A DNA stretch of 64,000 nucleotides, from positions 208,730 to 272,729 of the forward strand of contig JAVJQK010000104.1 in assembly GCA_040218145.1 (NCBI GenBank), read 5' to 3'. Position 1 is the stretch's first letter. The number at the start of each line of letters is the position of its first letter. The stretch is from Sandaracinaceae bacterium (lineage in GTDB: Bacteria > Myxococcota_A > Polyangia > Polyangiales > Sandaracinaceae). Positions 45,301-54,854 of the stretch are shown piece after piece. A program made the position numbers and the translations under genes. A model generated the notes under the pieces. That model was not told where the DNA came from. It made no database searches and saw only the letters and a program-made list of their open reading frames with translations.

Positions 45301-45846
45301 ATGGCGAACGCATCATTCGATCCCGGCGGGTACTTCGAGTTCGACCTCGCGAGAGGCGCCGTGCGTGCCCGCGGAGGAGAGCGCGTGCTCGTGCTCGCGG
45401 GTGACGTGCTCGCCCCGCTGGTGTCGGCCGCGGTCGGCAACGGTGACCTCACCGCGGTGCGCAAGATGGGCCGCCAGCTCGGCGAGGCCGTGCTGCAGGA
45501 GCTGAACGCGCCGATGGACCAGCCGATGGAGGCCGTGCTCGGTCACGCCGCCGCGGTGCTCTCGATCTTCGGCTGGGGCCGCCTCGAGATGGAGCGGTGG
45601 GGCGACGCCCTCGTCGCGGCCCTCGAAGACCTCCCCGCCCTCGACGAGGATCACCTCGGGGTGGCCGCGCTCCTGGGCGGGCTCCTCTCCTCGCTCGGCG
45701 GCACCGAGGTCGCCTGCGTCCCCGTGGGACGCGACGGGCGCTTCATGGTGGTCGACCCGAGCGTCGCCCAGCAGATCTGGAAGTGGGCGCGCGGCGGCGA
45801 CGGCGTCGCCACGATCGTGTCCCGCCTCGCCCCGGAGAACGCATGA
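45301..45846 (+). CDS. unknown protein, coupled to the next gene
   Basis: A 181-residue soluble protein without signal peptide. It has hydrophobic helices (VLVLAGDVLAPLVSAAVGNG, AVLGHAAAVLSIFGWGRLEM) and a conserved-looking GGTEVACVPVGRDGRFMVVD near the end. I do not recognise the family; the fold looks like small sensor proteins but this is a guess. Its stop overlaps the next start (ATGA). Confidence 0.7.
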   Translation: MANASFDPGGYFEFDLARGAVRARGGERVLVLAGDVLAPLVSAAVGNGDLTAVRKMGRQLGEAVLQELNAPMDQPMEAVLGHAAAVLSIFGWGRLEMERWGDALVAALEDLPALDEDHLGVAALLGGLLSSLGGTEVACVPVGRDGRFMVVDPSVAQQIWKWARGGDGVATIVSRLAPENA

Positions 45847-46415
45847 GCGCCCTACAGGTCGAGAAGCTCGAGGGCCTCCTGGCCCGCATTCAGGATCGTC
45901 GTCACCCGCGCCCCACGGGGGTGGCTCCGCACCCGTCCTTCGAGTCCGACGAGCCCATCACCTCCGAGCGCGCCGCCGTCCAGAAGGCGGCGGCGGGCGC
46001 GGCGCCTGCCGCGTTCGAGGAGGAGCGGCCGTCGGCGCGCGCGAGCAAGCCGACGCCGATGGAGCAAGCGCTCGAGATCGAGCTCGAGAGCACGCCGCCG
46101 CCGGCGATGCCCGCGCAGGCCGCGGCGCCGCAGCCAGCGCACGACGAGCCCATGGATGACGAGCCCGTGGTCGAGATCATGGTCGACGACGACGAGCCCG
46201 AGATCATCGTCTCGCACGACGAGCCGGAGCTCGATCACTCGGAGCAGCCGACCGCGCCGCTCGGGACCCGCGCGCCCGCGCCGCTGCAGGCCCAGGCGCT
46301 CGAGATCGCCCGCCCCGGCGCACCCGCCGGGCCCGTCGCCCGTGTCGTCGATCGGCCCGCGCCGCGCACCTTCGGCGAGCTGCTCGAGCGCACGCTCCGC
46401 CTCCGCCCCCGCTGA
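45843..46415 (+). CDS. unknown acidic low-complexity protein
   Basis: A 190-residue protein beginning MSALQVEKLEGLLARIQDRR, a helix, then a long acidic, Pro/Ala-rich region with VVEIMVDDDEPEIIVSHDEP and a C-terminal helix PRTFGELLERTLRLRPR. It looks like a disordered linker between two binding helices. The ATG at 45843 overlaps the preceding stop, so stoichiometric production with that protein is likely; coaX starts 43 nt later. Confidence 0.75.
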   Translation: MSALQVEKLEGLLARIQDRRHPRPTGVAPHPSFESDEPITSERAAVQKAAAGAAPAAFEEERPSARASKPTPMEQALEIELESTPPPAMPAQAAAPQPAHDEPMDDEPVVEIMVDDDEPEIIVSHDEPELDHSEQPTAPLGTRAPAPLQAQALEIARPGAPAGPVARVVDRPAPRTFGELLERTLRLRPR

Positions 46416-46457
46416 CGTCCCTTGACGCGCCGCTCCAACCAGGCCACCGAAGGGGCC

Positions 46458-47203
<746 letters not shown>

Positions 47204-47222
<19 letters not shown>

Positions 47223-48787
47223 GCGCGCTGCGGCGTCGCGTCGCGGAGCACCCGGTCCGACAGCCGCCAGTCGCCGGGATCGGTCCCCGGGAAGGTAGGC
47301 ACGCGGAACGCGCGGGTCCGCAGCCGCTCGAGGCTCGTGGCGCCGTCGCTGATCACGGGGACGTGTGAGAACGAGGTCGTCGCGTAGAACATGCGGTAGT
47401 GGAAGAAGTTCTTCTGCACGATGACATCGGCCTCGCGTGGATCGAGGCCGAGCTCGCGCCAGAACCGGGGATGGATGGGCAGCGGCGGGCTCTCGCTGAC
47501 GGCCACGTGGAAGCCCCCGCCGCGGCCCTGGACGTCGAGCCGCGCGACGCGGCCGAAGTCGCTCGTGTGCAGCTTCGCCACCCTCGCGTCGAGCTCCACC
47601 GCGGGCTGACCGTATCCCGGCGTGCCGCGTAGGGTGAGGCCGAGCGCCGTCCCCTCCCCCGCGGCCCACGCGGCCTCGACCGCGGCCGGATCGTGGACCG
47701 GGACATAGCCGCGGAGGCCCCGGGAGTCCTCCGCGAAGGCCTGGGCGAAGTGCGTGTTTCCGCCCGGGGCGCCGGCCCCGACGATGTCGTCGACGTCGAC
47801 GAAGCAGACGGGGCCGAGCTTGCGCCACGGGCTCTGTGCGCTCTCGGCCGTCTCTTCCAGCGCCTCCGAGACGGTGCGCATCGGGGGCAGCTCGGCGTGG
47901 CGCTGGGCCCACGCGCGGTCCGCGAGGTGGTCGGCCAGCTCGTCCGCGAGCCGCGGGTCTCCGTCGGTGGCGACGTGCGCGGCCCAGCCGAGATCGGTCG
48001 CCGACGTGAAGGGGTGCACCATGAAGAGGCTGGCGCTCAGGACCCGCGGGTCCCGCTCGAGCCGGCGCATCCAGCGGAAGACGCCCCGCATCGGCGCGAG
48101 GAAGTCGATCGTCATGCCGCCGCCGAGGACCATCGGGAGCTTGCGCCACGCGTGCGTGGGGCGGATCTGACCGCGGAGGCTGCGGATCAAGCGGTTGCCC
48201 GCGCGGAAGCCCGTCGGCGCGAGGTCCCAGTGGGGGTTGGTCCGGTAGGCGACCAGCGTGTCGAGCGGCTCGACCATCCCGGCGGACAGGTTCGCGTGCA
48301 GATCGAAGCTCGCCGCGATCTTCGCGCCGCCGGGCAGCGCACCCCGGACGCGGCGCAGGATCACCGCCTCGGGCGCCTCGTCCAGGCCCGCCACCTCCAT
48401 CGAGCCGTGCAGGGCCAGGTAGACGCCGTCGAGCGCGCCCGCGGCCTCCACGCGCGCCACCAGATCGTCGACGAGGAAGTCGAAGCAGGCGCGCGTGACG
48501 GGCCCGCTGGGCACCGCGAGCGAGGAGGCGAGCGGCACGGTCTCGACCCCGCCCGCGAGGCGCGCCGCCGCGCGGAACCCGCTGAGCTCGGCGTGCGGCA
48601 TGTAGCCCGCGAGCTCGCTCCCGCGCAGCCCGGACGCGGCGGCGAGCTGCGGCCCCACGACGCGGTGCATGCGCTCGAAGTCACCGCGCTCGGTCCGCAG
48701 CGGAGAGAAGGCGTTGGCCTCGTGGAAGATGCGCCCGTAGCCGACGCGCAAGGGGCGGCCGCCGCGGCCGGTGCGAGCCATGATCAT
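47204..48787 (-). CDS. M81-family (MlrC-like) metallopeptidase
   Basis: A 527-residue protein of the MlrC family, named for the microcystin-degrading peptidase. [20 protein letters not shown] is the typical N-terminus; metal-ligand segments include [20 protein letters not shown] and AYRTNPHWD; the C-terminal half contains [17 protein letters not shown] and [13 protein letters not shown]. Start ATG 48787 overlaps the TetR stop (ATGA), so the two genes form one regulated unit. Actual substrate unknown. Confidence 0.9.
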
Positions 48788-49413
48788 GTGTCCTCCGGCG
48801 CCCGGATGAGGGGGCGCAGCGTTCGTTCGAAGAAGAGGTCCTGGGCCGGCGCGAGCGCCACACCCGTCATCACGCGTTGCACCATCAGGCCGTCGATCGT
48901 CGCGCGCACGAGCACGACCAGCGCCTCCGGATCATGGGGCGCGACGGTGCCGGCCTCGATGCCCTCCCGGAGCCGCGCGACGGCGGCCCGTCGGTGCGCC
49001 TCGAAGACGCGGTTGCCGACGTCGATGACCTCGTCCATGCGCTCCCGAGAGCAGGCGGCCAGCGCCTGCATCAGGAACATCAGGCGCGGCTCCTGGCCGT
49101 CGTGGAAGGCGTGCACGGCGCGCATCTGCGCGTCGAGACGCAGCACGGGGTGCGTGTGCTCGGCGATCTTCGCGAGCACGAACGTGGCCTGCCGGGTGAG
49201 CAGGTCCTCGAGCGCCCGCTCGACGATGTGGCCCCGGGTCGGGAAGTGATAGAGCAGCGTCGGCCGCTTGATGCCCAGCGCCTCGGCCAACCGCTTCATC
49301 GGCACGTCGAGGCCCTCGCGCTGCATCACCTCCACGGCTTGCCGCGCGAGCTCGAGGCGCTTCTCCGGCTGCGGGGGGCGAGGCACCCGGAGAGCCTGAC
49401 CGTTTCCTGACAC
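48784..49413 (-). CDS. TetR-family repressor of the M81 operon
   Basis: A 209-residue regulator starting at GTG 49413. The HTH is EGLDVPMKRLAEALGIKRPT with LLYHFPTRGHIVERAL, and the C-terminal domain is helical with RMDEVIDVGNRVFEAHRR. The GTG lies inside a perfect inverted repeat, and the gene is coupled by ATGA to the M81 peptidase gene, so autorepression together with the peptidase is likely. Confidence 0.9.
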   Translation of the reverse strand: MSGNGQALRVPRPPQPEKRLELARQAVEVMQREGLDVPMKRLAEALGIKRPTLLYHFPTRGHIVERALEDLLTRQATFVLAKIAEHTHPVLRLDAQMRAVHAFHDGQEPRLMFLMQALAACSRERMDEVIDVGNRVFEAHRRAAVARLREGIEAGTVAPHDPEALVVLVRATIDGLMVQRVMTGVALAPAQDLFFERTLRPLIRAPEDT

Positions 49414-49426
49414 AATGTCAGGAAAC
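49402..49426. promoter_or_regulatory. probable TetR operator across the start codon
   Basis: GTTTCCTGACA, spacer CAA, TGTCAGGAAAC: 11-bp perfect arms. The TetR GTG initiation codon (49413-49411) lies at the inner end of the left arm and the spacer, so bound repressor would cover the translation start and the promoter end. Confidence 0.7.
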
Positions 49427-49428
49427 TA

Positions 49429-49444
49429 CGTGAGCAGGCTCACG
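49429..49444. promoter_or_regulatory. second inverted repeat upstream of the TetR gene
   Basis: CGTGAGC-AG-GCTCACG, 7-bp arms, 12 nt after the PilZ-gene stop and immediately before the operator. It is either a short terminator for that gene or a second binding site. Confidence 0.4.
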
Positions 49445-49456
49445 CGGCTCCTGGGC

Positions 49457-51271
49457 TCAACGCCCGACGGTGACCTCGACCGACTGGCCGCGCGCGACGA
49501 CGCGGTAGTCCGGGTTGCGCCCGGCCACGAAGCGAATGGTCAAGACCGCGTGATCTCCACGGTTGAGGATCATCGCGCGCTCGATGGCCGGGTTGGCGGC
49601 GGCGATCGGCCCGGCGCGGTCGAGCGCGAGGGCCCCGGGGATGGTCACGGTGAAGCCGTCGCTCTGGCGCTGACCGCGCAGGGTGCTCACCGGGTTGCTC
49701 ATGCGGATGTTGGAGGTGCGCCCATCCGCGACGGTCTCTGCGCCGAAGGTGCTGCCCTCCACGACGGGGCCGCTCGGAGGCTCGGCGGTGTCCGCGAGCG
49801 TGGGATAGGTCGGCTCACCGAGGCGGCCGCCCTCGGGCTCGGGCTCCGCGAGCTCCTCGGGCGCGGCCTCGACGGGCGCCGCCTCCACGGGCGCGGCCTC
49901 CACAGCCCCGGGCGCGGGCTCGACGATGGCCGGCGCGGCCGGCGCGGCGGCGGGCGCGGCGACGACGGGGGCGGGAGCCTCCTCCTCGCCGCTGAGCGCG
50001 TAGACCGCGGTGCCGACCCCGGCGAACGCGAGGACCGAGAGCGCGAGCACGCGGCGGCCGCTCTTCTTCGGCGCGGGCGCCTCCGCCTCGGCGACCTGGC
50101 GGCGGCGCTTGCGCGGCGCGGCCGTGGTGCGGCGGGGCGCGGCGGTCGTGCGGCGCTTCGGCTTCTTGAGCCGGGCGCTCGCCTTGCTCCACACGACCCC
50201 GGCCAGCGCGCCCACGCGCGACAGCGCCGCGGCCGTCTTGGGGCCGCCCTTCTCGGCGACCTTCTTCCCGAACGCGAGCACCGCGGCCCAGAGGGCCAGC
50301 AGCTTCGGCTTCGCGTTCGCGACGAGCTCGAGCGCCCTGGCCTTGGCGGCGTCGAGCGCGGGGGCGAGCTTCTCCTTCCAGGCCGCGTCCTGGCCCGCGG
50401 TCTCGAGCGACGCGTCCGCGTCGTCGCCGTCTGCCTCGGCGTCGTCGGCGGGCGTGGCGAAGACCTGCACCGGCTGGCGCGCGGCCCGGGCGATGGGCGC
50501 CGGCTCGTCCTGCTCGGGCGCGTCGTCTTCGACCGACGAGGGCGCCTCGCGGAGGGCGGCGGGGAGCTCGAAGTCCTGCAACGTCGCTTCCACCGCGACG
50601 GGCTCTGGCGGCGCGATCTGCTGGCGACCGTCGAAGGTGGCCACGTCGGCCTCGTCGAGCGTGGACGGGCCGCTCTCGGGCGCGTCGCGCTCGACCCCGA
50701 GCACGAGGCGGGGCACGCCGTCCTCGATGCGCAGGTCCACCGACGCGAGCCGGCCGCGCGGCGGGCCGCCGGGGCCCTCCACCGCGACGCCCATGCCGAT
50801 GCGCAGGAACGGCAGCTCCTGCTCGGCGACCATCCAGGTGTCGTCCTGCTCGGTGATCTCGGCTTCGACCGGGCTGGCCACGCCGTCGAGGTGCAGGCGC
50901 GCGAGCGGCCGACCCGAGGGCGCGCCGCCGAGCTGCGCGACGATGTGGCGGAGGTTGCTCTCCGCGTCTCCGTCGAGCGCGCCGAAGCGGAGGCCGAACT
51001 CCCCGCTCCGCTCGCCCGCGTCGTGCGCCCAGACCACCTCGCCCTCGACGTCGAGCACGTCCCCGTCGTGGCCGACGGGCGAGTCGAAGCGACATCGCAG
51101 CCGGTCACCGACCTCGGGGAGGAAGTCGCTCCGGAGCGCCAGCCCGCCGGGGCTCAGGTCCACTCCGTCGGCGTCGAAGGTGTCCTCGTAGTCCTCGTGG
51201 GCCAGCCTGACCCAGAGATCCAGCGGAACTCGCGGTGCATCGTTCGCGCGTCGATCGGTACCTGCTCGCAT
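49457..51271 (-). CDS. PilZ - single membrane span - AMIN-like protein
   Basis: A 604-residue inner-membrane protein. The N-terminal PilZ domain (1-105) keeps DLSPGG, while its Arg motif is stretched (RRANDAPR instead of RxxxR). An Asp/Glu/Ala-rich region and a very basic stretch (KKPKRRTTAAPRRTTAAPRK) precede a membrane helix (VLALSVLAFAGVGTAVYALS). After a Pro/Ala/Glu linker the C-terminus (DGFTVTIPGALALDRAGPIA) resembles an AMIN domain, as in PilQ. Start ATG 51271 has GGGAGGA 5 nt upstream. It may couple c-di-GMP to the envelope. Confidence 0.85.
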   Translation of the reverse strand: MRAGTDRRANDAPRVPLDLWVRLAHEDYEDTFDADGVDLSPGGLALRSDFLPEVGDRLRCRFDSPVGHDGDVLDVEGEVVWAHDAGERSGEFGLRFGALDGDAESNLRHIVAQLGGAPSGRPLARLHLDGVASPVEAEITEQDDTWMVAEQELPFLRIGMGVAVEGPGGPPRGRLASVDLRIEDGVPRLVLGVERDAPESGPSTLDEADVATFDGRQQIAPPEPVAVEATLQDFELPAALREAPSSVEDDAPEQDEPAPIARAARQPVQVFATPADDAEADGDDADASLETAGQDAAWKEKLAPALDAAKARALELVANAKPKLLALWAAVLAFGKKVAEKGGPKTAAALSRVGALAGVVWSKASARLKKPKRRTTAAPRRTTAAPRKRRRQVAEAEAPAPKKSGRRVLALSVLAFAGVGTAVYALSGEEEAPAPVVAAPAAAPAAPAIVEPAPGAVEAAPVEAAPVEAAPEELAEPEPEGGRLGEPTYPTLADTAEPPSGPVVEGSTFGAETVADGRTSNIRMSNPVSTLRGQRQSDGFTVTIPGALALDRAGPIAAANPAIERAMILNRGDHAVLTIRFVAGRNPDYRVVARGQSVEVTVGR

Positions 51272-51410
51272 TGTCTTCCTCCCTCGGCCGACGTTCTTTG
51301 CCCACGTCGGCGAGCAGTCCGATTCGATGCAGGAGACCGCGCCGGAGGTCCAGTTTTCGGCAAGGCCCGCATCGCATCCGCGCGCTTTTCGCCGAACGCG
51401 GCCCCCGTGT

Positions 51411-51416
51411 GATAAC
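51411..51416 (+). promoter_or_regulatory. candidate -10 of the FHA gene
   Basis: GATAAC, within TGTGATAACGG, ends 8 nt before ATG 51425. Confidence 0.3.
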
Positions 51417-51424
51417 GGAGTGTC

Positions 51425-52426
51425 ATGGGCGTTCGCCTCCTCGTCCGCTCGTGCTGGGCGTCGGGCTCCATCGAGGACGCCGTGTACGAGTTCGATCAGA
51501 CGCGCATCGTCATCGGGCGCGGTCGCGGCGCGGACGTGCGGCTGCCCCACCGCGCGGTGAGCGTGCGGCACGCGTCGATCGAGCTCGAGGGGACGCGCTA
51601 CGTCGTGACCGATCACGGCGCGACCAACGGCACCCGCGTGCAAGGCGTGCGCATCGTGCCGGACCGGCCCAAGCCGCTGCGCGACGGAGACCGCATCGAG
51701 GTCGGCGGCTTCGCGCTGGTCTTCCAGTCCGGCGTCACCACCGTGCGCTCCACCTCCGGCGAGCGCACCTCCTCGCTCGCCCGACGCCTCGCGCGCGAGA
51801 CCCTCCCCACGGAGGACACGCTCGAGCCGTTCGTGACGATCCTGAACGGCCCACGGGAGGGCGACGTCGTCACCCTGCCTCCGCCCCCGGCCCGGGTGCG
51901 TGTGGGCCGCGGCGAGGAGTGTGAGCTGCACCTCCCGGACGCCGACGCGTCGCGTGAGCACGCGGAGCTCGAGGTGGGCCTCGACGGGGTCATCGTCCGT
52001 GATCTCGGGAGCAAGAACGGGGTGCTCCTGGGCGCCCGCAAGGTCGCCGAGCGCATCCTGGCCGACCGGGACGAGCTCCAGATCGGCAATACGCTCATCC
52101 GATTCGAGGACCCCGCGGCCGCGCACGTCGACGCCCTGGAGTCGGTGGAGGACGAGGCGGTGGAGCCGCCGAGCTGGGAGGAGGTCGCGCCGCCGGCCGC
52201 GGACGCGCCCGAGGCGGCGGCCGATGGGTCGTCCCCGGAGGACCCTCAGCGGGAAGAGCCGTTCGCGGAGGATCTGGCCCCGGGGAACACGGAGCCGGCG
52301 CCCATCCCGGCGCAGCGCGCTCGAAAGCGCGCCGTCAGCGCGGCGGACATGGTCATCTACGTGCTCGCCTCCGTGGTCTTCGCGATCAGCGTGATGGGGT
52401 TGTTCTGGCTGCTGCAGTCCGGTTGA
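51425..52426 (+). CDS. tandem FHA-domain, tail-anchored membrane protein
   Basis: A 333-residue protein with two forkhead-associated phosphothreonine-binding domains. FHA1 (20-100) has IVIGRGRGADVRL, SVRHASIE and GATNGTRV; FHA2 (135-225) has VRVGRGEECELHL, SREHAELE and GSKNGVLL. An acidic Pro/Glu linker leads to a C-terminal membrane helix (MVIYVLASVVFAISVMGLFW). It would recruit phosphorylated partners of a Hanks kinase. It is divergent from the PilZ-AMIN gene. Confidence 0.93.
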   Translation: MGVRLLVRSCWASGSIEDAVYEFDQTRIVIGRGRGADVRLPHRAVSVRHASIELEGTRYVVTDHGATNGTRVQGVRIVPDRPKPLRDGDRIEVGGFALVFQSGVTTVRSTSGERTSSLARRLARETLPTEDTLEPFVTILNGPREGDVVTLPPPPARVRVGRGEECELHLPDADASREHAELEVGLDGVIVRDLGSKNGVLLGARKVAERILADRDELQIGNTLIRFEDPAAAHVDALESVEDEAVEPPSWEEVAPPAADAPEAAADGSSPEDPQREEPFAEDLAPGNTEPAPIPAQRARKRAVSAADMVIYVLASVVFAISVMGLFWLLQSG

Positions 52427-52523
52427 AGGCCCAGTTGACGCGTGATACTCGCAGCCCATTGAAGAGGGGGGCGGCGAGCGGCGTCGTATCCCCGCAGCCG
52501 CGCTCACGCGGCCGAGGAAGTCC

Positions 52524-54290
52524 ATGACTCGCACCTTTCTTCTCCGACGCGCGCTTCGGAGCGCGCTCCTCCCCGTCTCGCTGACGGCGCTCTACGCGCT
52601 CTCGACCCTCGGCTCGGCCGCCTGCTCCTCACCGCGGCGACGCTGGCAGCCCGGGCAAGGTGGCGCGCAGCAGACCACGACCACCGGCGGCGGTCAGGCG
52701 GTCGCCACCACGGGCGTCGTCGCGAGCGGCAGCCCGCGCGAGCAGCTCGACCAGCTCGACGGCGTGCTGCGGCAGCAGGGGTACGCCCCCACCGGGCCCG
52801 CCGTGCATGGCAACTTGCAGACCAACGGGCTGATCGCGTACGCCGTCGATGCGGAGCCGAACGCCTGCTACACGCTGACCGTCATCGGCGAGGGGCAGGG
52901 TCAGAACATCGACATGATCGTGCTCGACCCCTACGGGCGCCCCGCCGCGCACAACGTGCGACCGGACAACCACCCGTGGGTGAGCTTCTGCGCGAACGCC
53001 GCCGGTCGCTTCATCGCGCGCGTGCAGATGGCGTCGGGATCGGGCGGCTACTTCTTCGCGCCGTACGCGGGGCCGGCCAACCGGCGCATGGAGCTGTCGG
53101 CGTTCTTCGGAGAGCGCGCCGAGAGCGGCCCGCAGATGGCGCAGATGGACGCGCAGACCCAGCAGCGCCTGCAGGGGCTCGACCAGCAGATGCAACAGAA
53201 CGGCTTCAGCCGGGTGGGTGAGCCCGCGGGCCTCGTGCTCCAGAACCAGGACCCGCGCGACTTCCAGCTCAACCTGCAGCAGGGCACCTGCTACGCCTTC
53301 GCCAGCCTCGGCGGGCCGGGCGCGGTCGACACCGACGTGTTCCTCAACGACGCGTCCGGCAACCGCCTCCAGGCCGACACGCGCCGCGACCGCGACGCGG
53401 TCATTCAGTACTGCGCGCCGGCGACGGGGAGCTACTCGCTGCAGGTCCGCATGTACCAGGGGCAGGGCCCGCTCTTCACCGTCGGCTACGTGCAGGGCCA
53501 GCAGCAGCAGACGGCGCAGGTCATGGAGTCGACCTCCACCGCGGGCGCGAGCCTGCAAGAGAACTTCGCGCTCCTCGACGCGGACATGCGCGCGCGCGGC
53601 TACGAGAGCTACGGACAGCAGAGCACGGGCGAGCTCTCGGAGGGCGGCGACCGGAGCTTCGAGATCCAGCTCGAGGGCGGCCGCTGCTACGCCATTCTCG
53701 CGGTCGGCGACGCGGCGGTGCGGGACATGGACCTGCGCCTGCTCGACGGCTCGGGTCGCGAGGTGGACCGCGACACCGCGGCCGACTCCCGCCCCACCGT
53801 GCGGGTCTGCCCCGAGTCGAGCGGCCTGTACTACATGCAGGTCGTCATGGCGGGCGGGGCCGGGCAGTACGTCTACGCGCCCTACCGCTGGCCGCGGGGC
53901 ACGCGCGGGCCGTTCGGGCTCGAGGGCGTGGAGTGGGTGCGCCTCAGCGAGGTCACCGCGCTGCTCGGCGTCGAGGGCTACGCGCCGGACGCCGGCTTCA
54001 CGCCGGGCAACGGCCGCCTCCGGAGCCAGGGTCAGAGCGCGCAGCACAACGTCGATCTGGCCGCGGGCCAGTGCTACGCGGTCGTCGTCGTCGGCGGCCA
54101 GGGCGTCAACGACCTCGACGTCGCGGTCTCGCAGGGGAACACGGAGCTCGCGAGCGACTACGGCAGCGCCAACGCCTTCCCCTCCGTGCGCCACTGCGCG
54201 CAGCGGGACGGACGCCACACCATCCGCATCACCGCGGCGAGCGGCGCGGGGGACTACCACTACCAGATCTTCAGCCGCTCCGACGACTGA
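52524..54290 (+). CDS. lipoprotein with four tandem pre-peptidase-like repeats
   Basis: A 588-residue lipoprotein. The signal peptide ends at Cys34 (STLGSAAC), followed by a Gln/Thr/Gly linker. Four similar 120-130-residue modules follow, each beginning with a helix ending in GY or GF, then L-x-G-x-CYA(T), D(V/M)D and a closing segment with a Cys and Y-x-x-(Q/R)V. Examples are ACYTLTVIGEGQGQNIDMIV, TCYAFASLGGPGAVDTDVFL, RCYAILAVGDAAVRDMDLRL and QCYAVVVVGGQGVNDLDVAV. They resemble pre-peptidase C-terminal (PPC) beta sandwiches with one conserved disulfide. Probably a surface binding protein. Confidence 0.85.
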   Translation: MTRTFLLRRALRSALLPVSLTALYALSTLGSAACSSPRRRWQPGQGGAQQTTTTGGGQAVATTGVVASGSPREQLDQLDGVLRQQGYAPTGPAVHGNLQTNGLIAYAVDAEPNACYTLTVIGEGQGQNIDMIVLDPYGRPAAHNVRPDNHPWVSFCANAAGRFIARVQMASGSGGYFFAPYAGPANRRMELSAFFGERAESGPQMAQMDAQTQQRLQGLDQQMQQNGFSRVGEPAGLVLQNQDPRDFQLNLQQGTCYAFASLGGPGAVDTDVFLNDASGNRLQADTRRDRDAVIQYCAPATGSYSLQVRMYQGQGPLFTVGYVQGQQQQTAQVMESTSTAGASLQENFALLDADMRARGYESYGQQSTGELSEGGDRSFEIQLEGGRCYAILAVGDAAVRDMDLRLLDGSGREVDRDTAADSRPTVRVCPESSGLYYMQVVMAGGAGQYVYAPYRWPRGTRGPFGLEGVEWVRLSEVTALLGVEGYAPDAGFTPGNGRLRSQGQSAQHNVDLAAGQCYAVVVVGGQGVNDLDVAVSQGNTELASDYGSANAFPSVRHCAQRDGRHTIRITAASGAGDYHYQIFSRSDD

Positions 54291-54310
54291 GCCCCCGTCC
54301 GCCCGCTCCG

Positions 54311-54691
54311 TCAGTCCAGGCGGTCGGAGCGGTCGTGGCCCTGGGCGTGACCGAGGTTGCGCGTGCCGTGGTCGCCGTCGGGGCAACAGTCCCAGCACCC
54401 GATGTCGACGCAGAGCCCCGTCGACAGGCAACACACCTCGTCGGCCCCGCAGCGCTCTTCGCAGCCGTCGTGGCAGTCGAAGCGCTCCGGCGTGACGCCG
54501 ATCGGCTCGGGGTCGGGGAGCGCGATGCGGGGGGTGCCCGCGTCGCGGCTCGGTAGGCTGGCGTCTCCGACCTCGAACCCGCGGCGATCGAGCTGATCGT
54601 CCCTCGGCGGTTGCACGCCGAGCTCGCAGCCCGCCGCGCACGTCAGGGTCATGCTCACCAGGGCCAGGGCCCAGAGCGCCGTGTTCCGCAT
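54311..54691 (-). CDS. small Cys-rich lipoprotein
   Basis: A 126-residue lipoprotein with signal MRNTALWALALVSMTLTCAA and lipobox Cys22. The mature part has a linker and a cluster of ten Cys within 35 residues (FDCHDGCEERCGADEVCCLS, then CVDIGCWDCC), suggesting a compact disulfide fold. Unknown function; convergent with the preceding repeat lipoprotein. Confidence 0.72.
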   Translation of the reverse strand: MRNTALWALALVSMTLTCAAGCELGVQPPRDDQLDRRGFEVGDASLPSRDAGTPRIALPDPEPIGVTPERFDCHDGCEERCGADEVCCLSTGLCVDIGCWDCCPDGDHGTRNLGHAQGHDRSDRLD

Positions 54692-54854
54692 CGTACCTCC
54701 GCTGGGCCTGGCTCATTGCAAGAGCGCCGCCAGTCACGACGACAGGCCGAGCGTGCGTCGCATCTCGGTGTTTTGCCCCGCCGTGGCCATGCGCCTCGCA
54801 CGATCTGCGTCAGCGCGATGACGATCGGACAGACGCGCCGCGGCCGGCGCGGGC

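Noticed and set aside
51272..52534. N-terminal extension of the PilZ frame to 52534
   Set aside because: It runs antisense through the tandem-FHA gene; ATG 51271 has a good ribosome-binding site.
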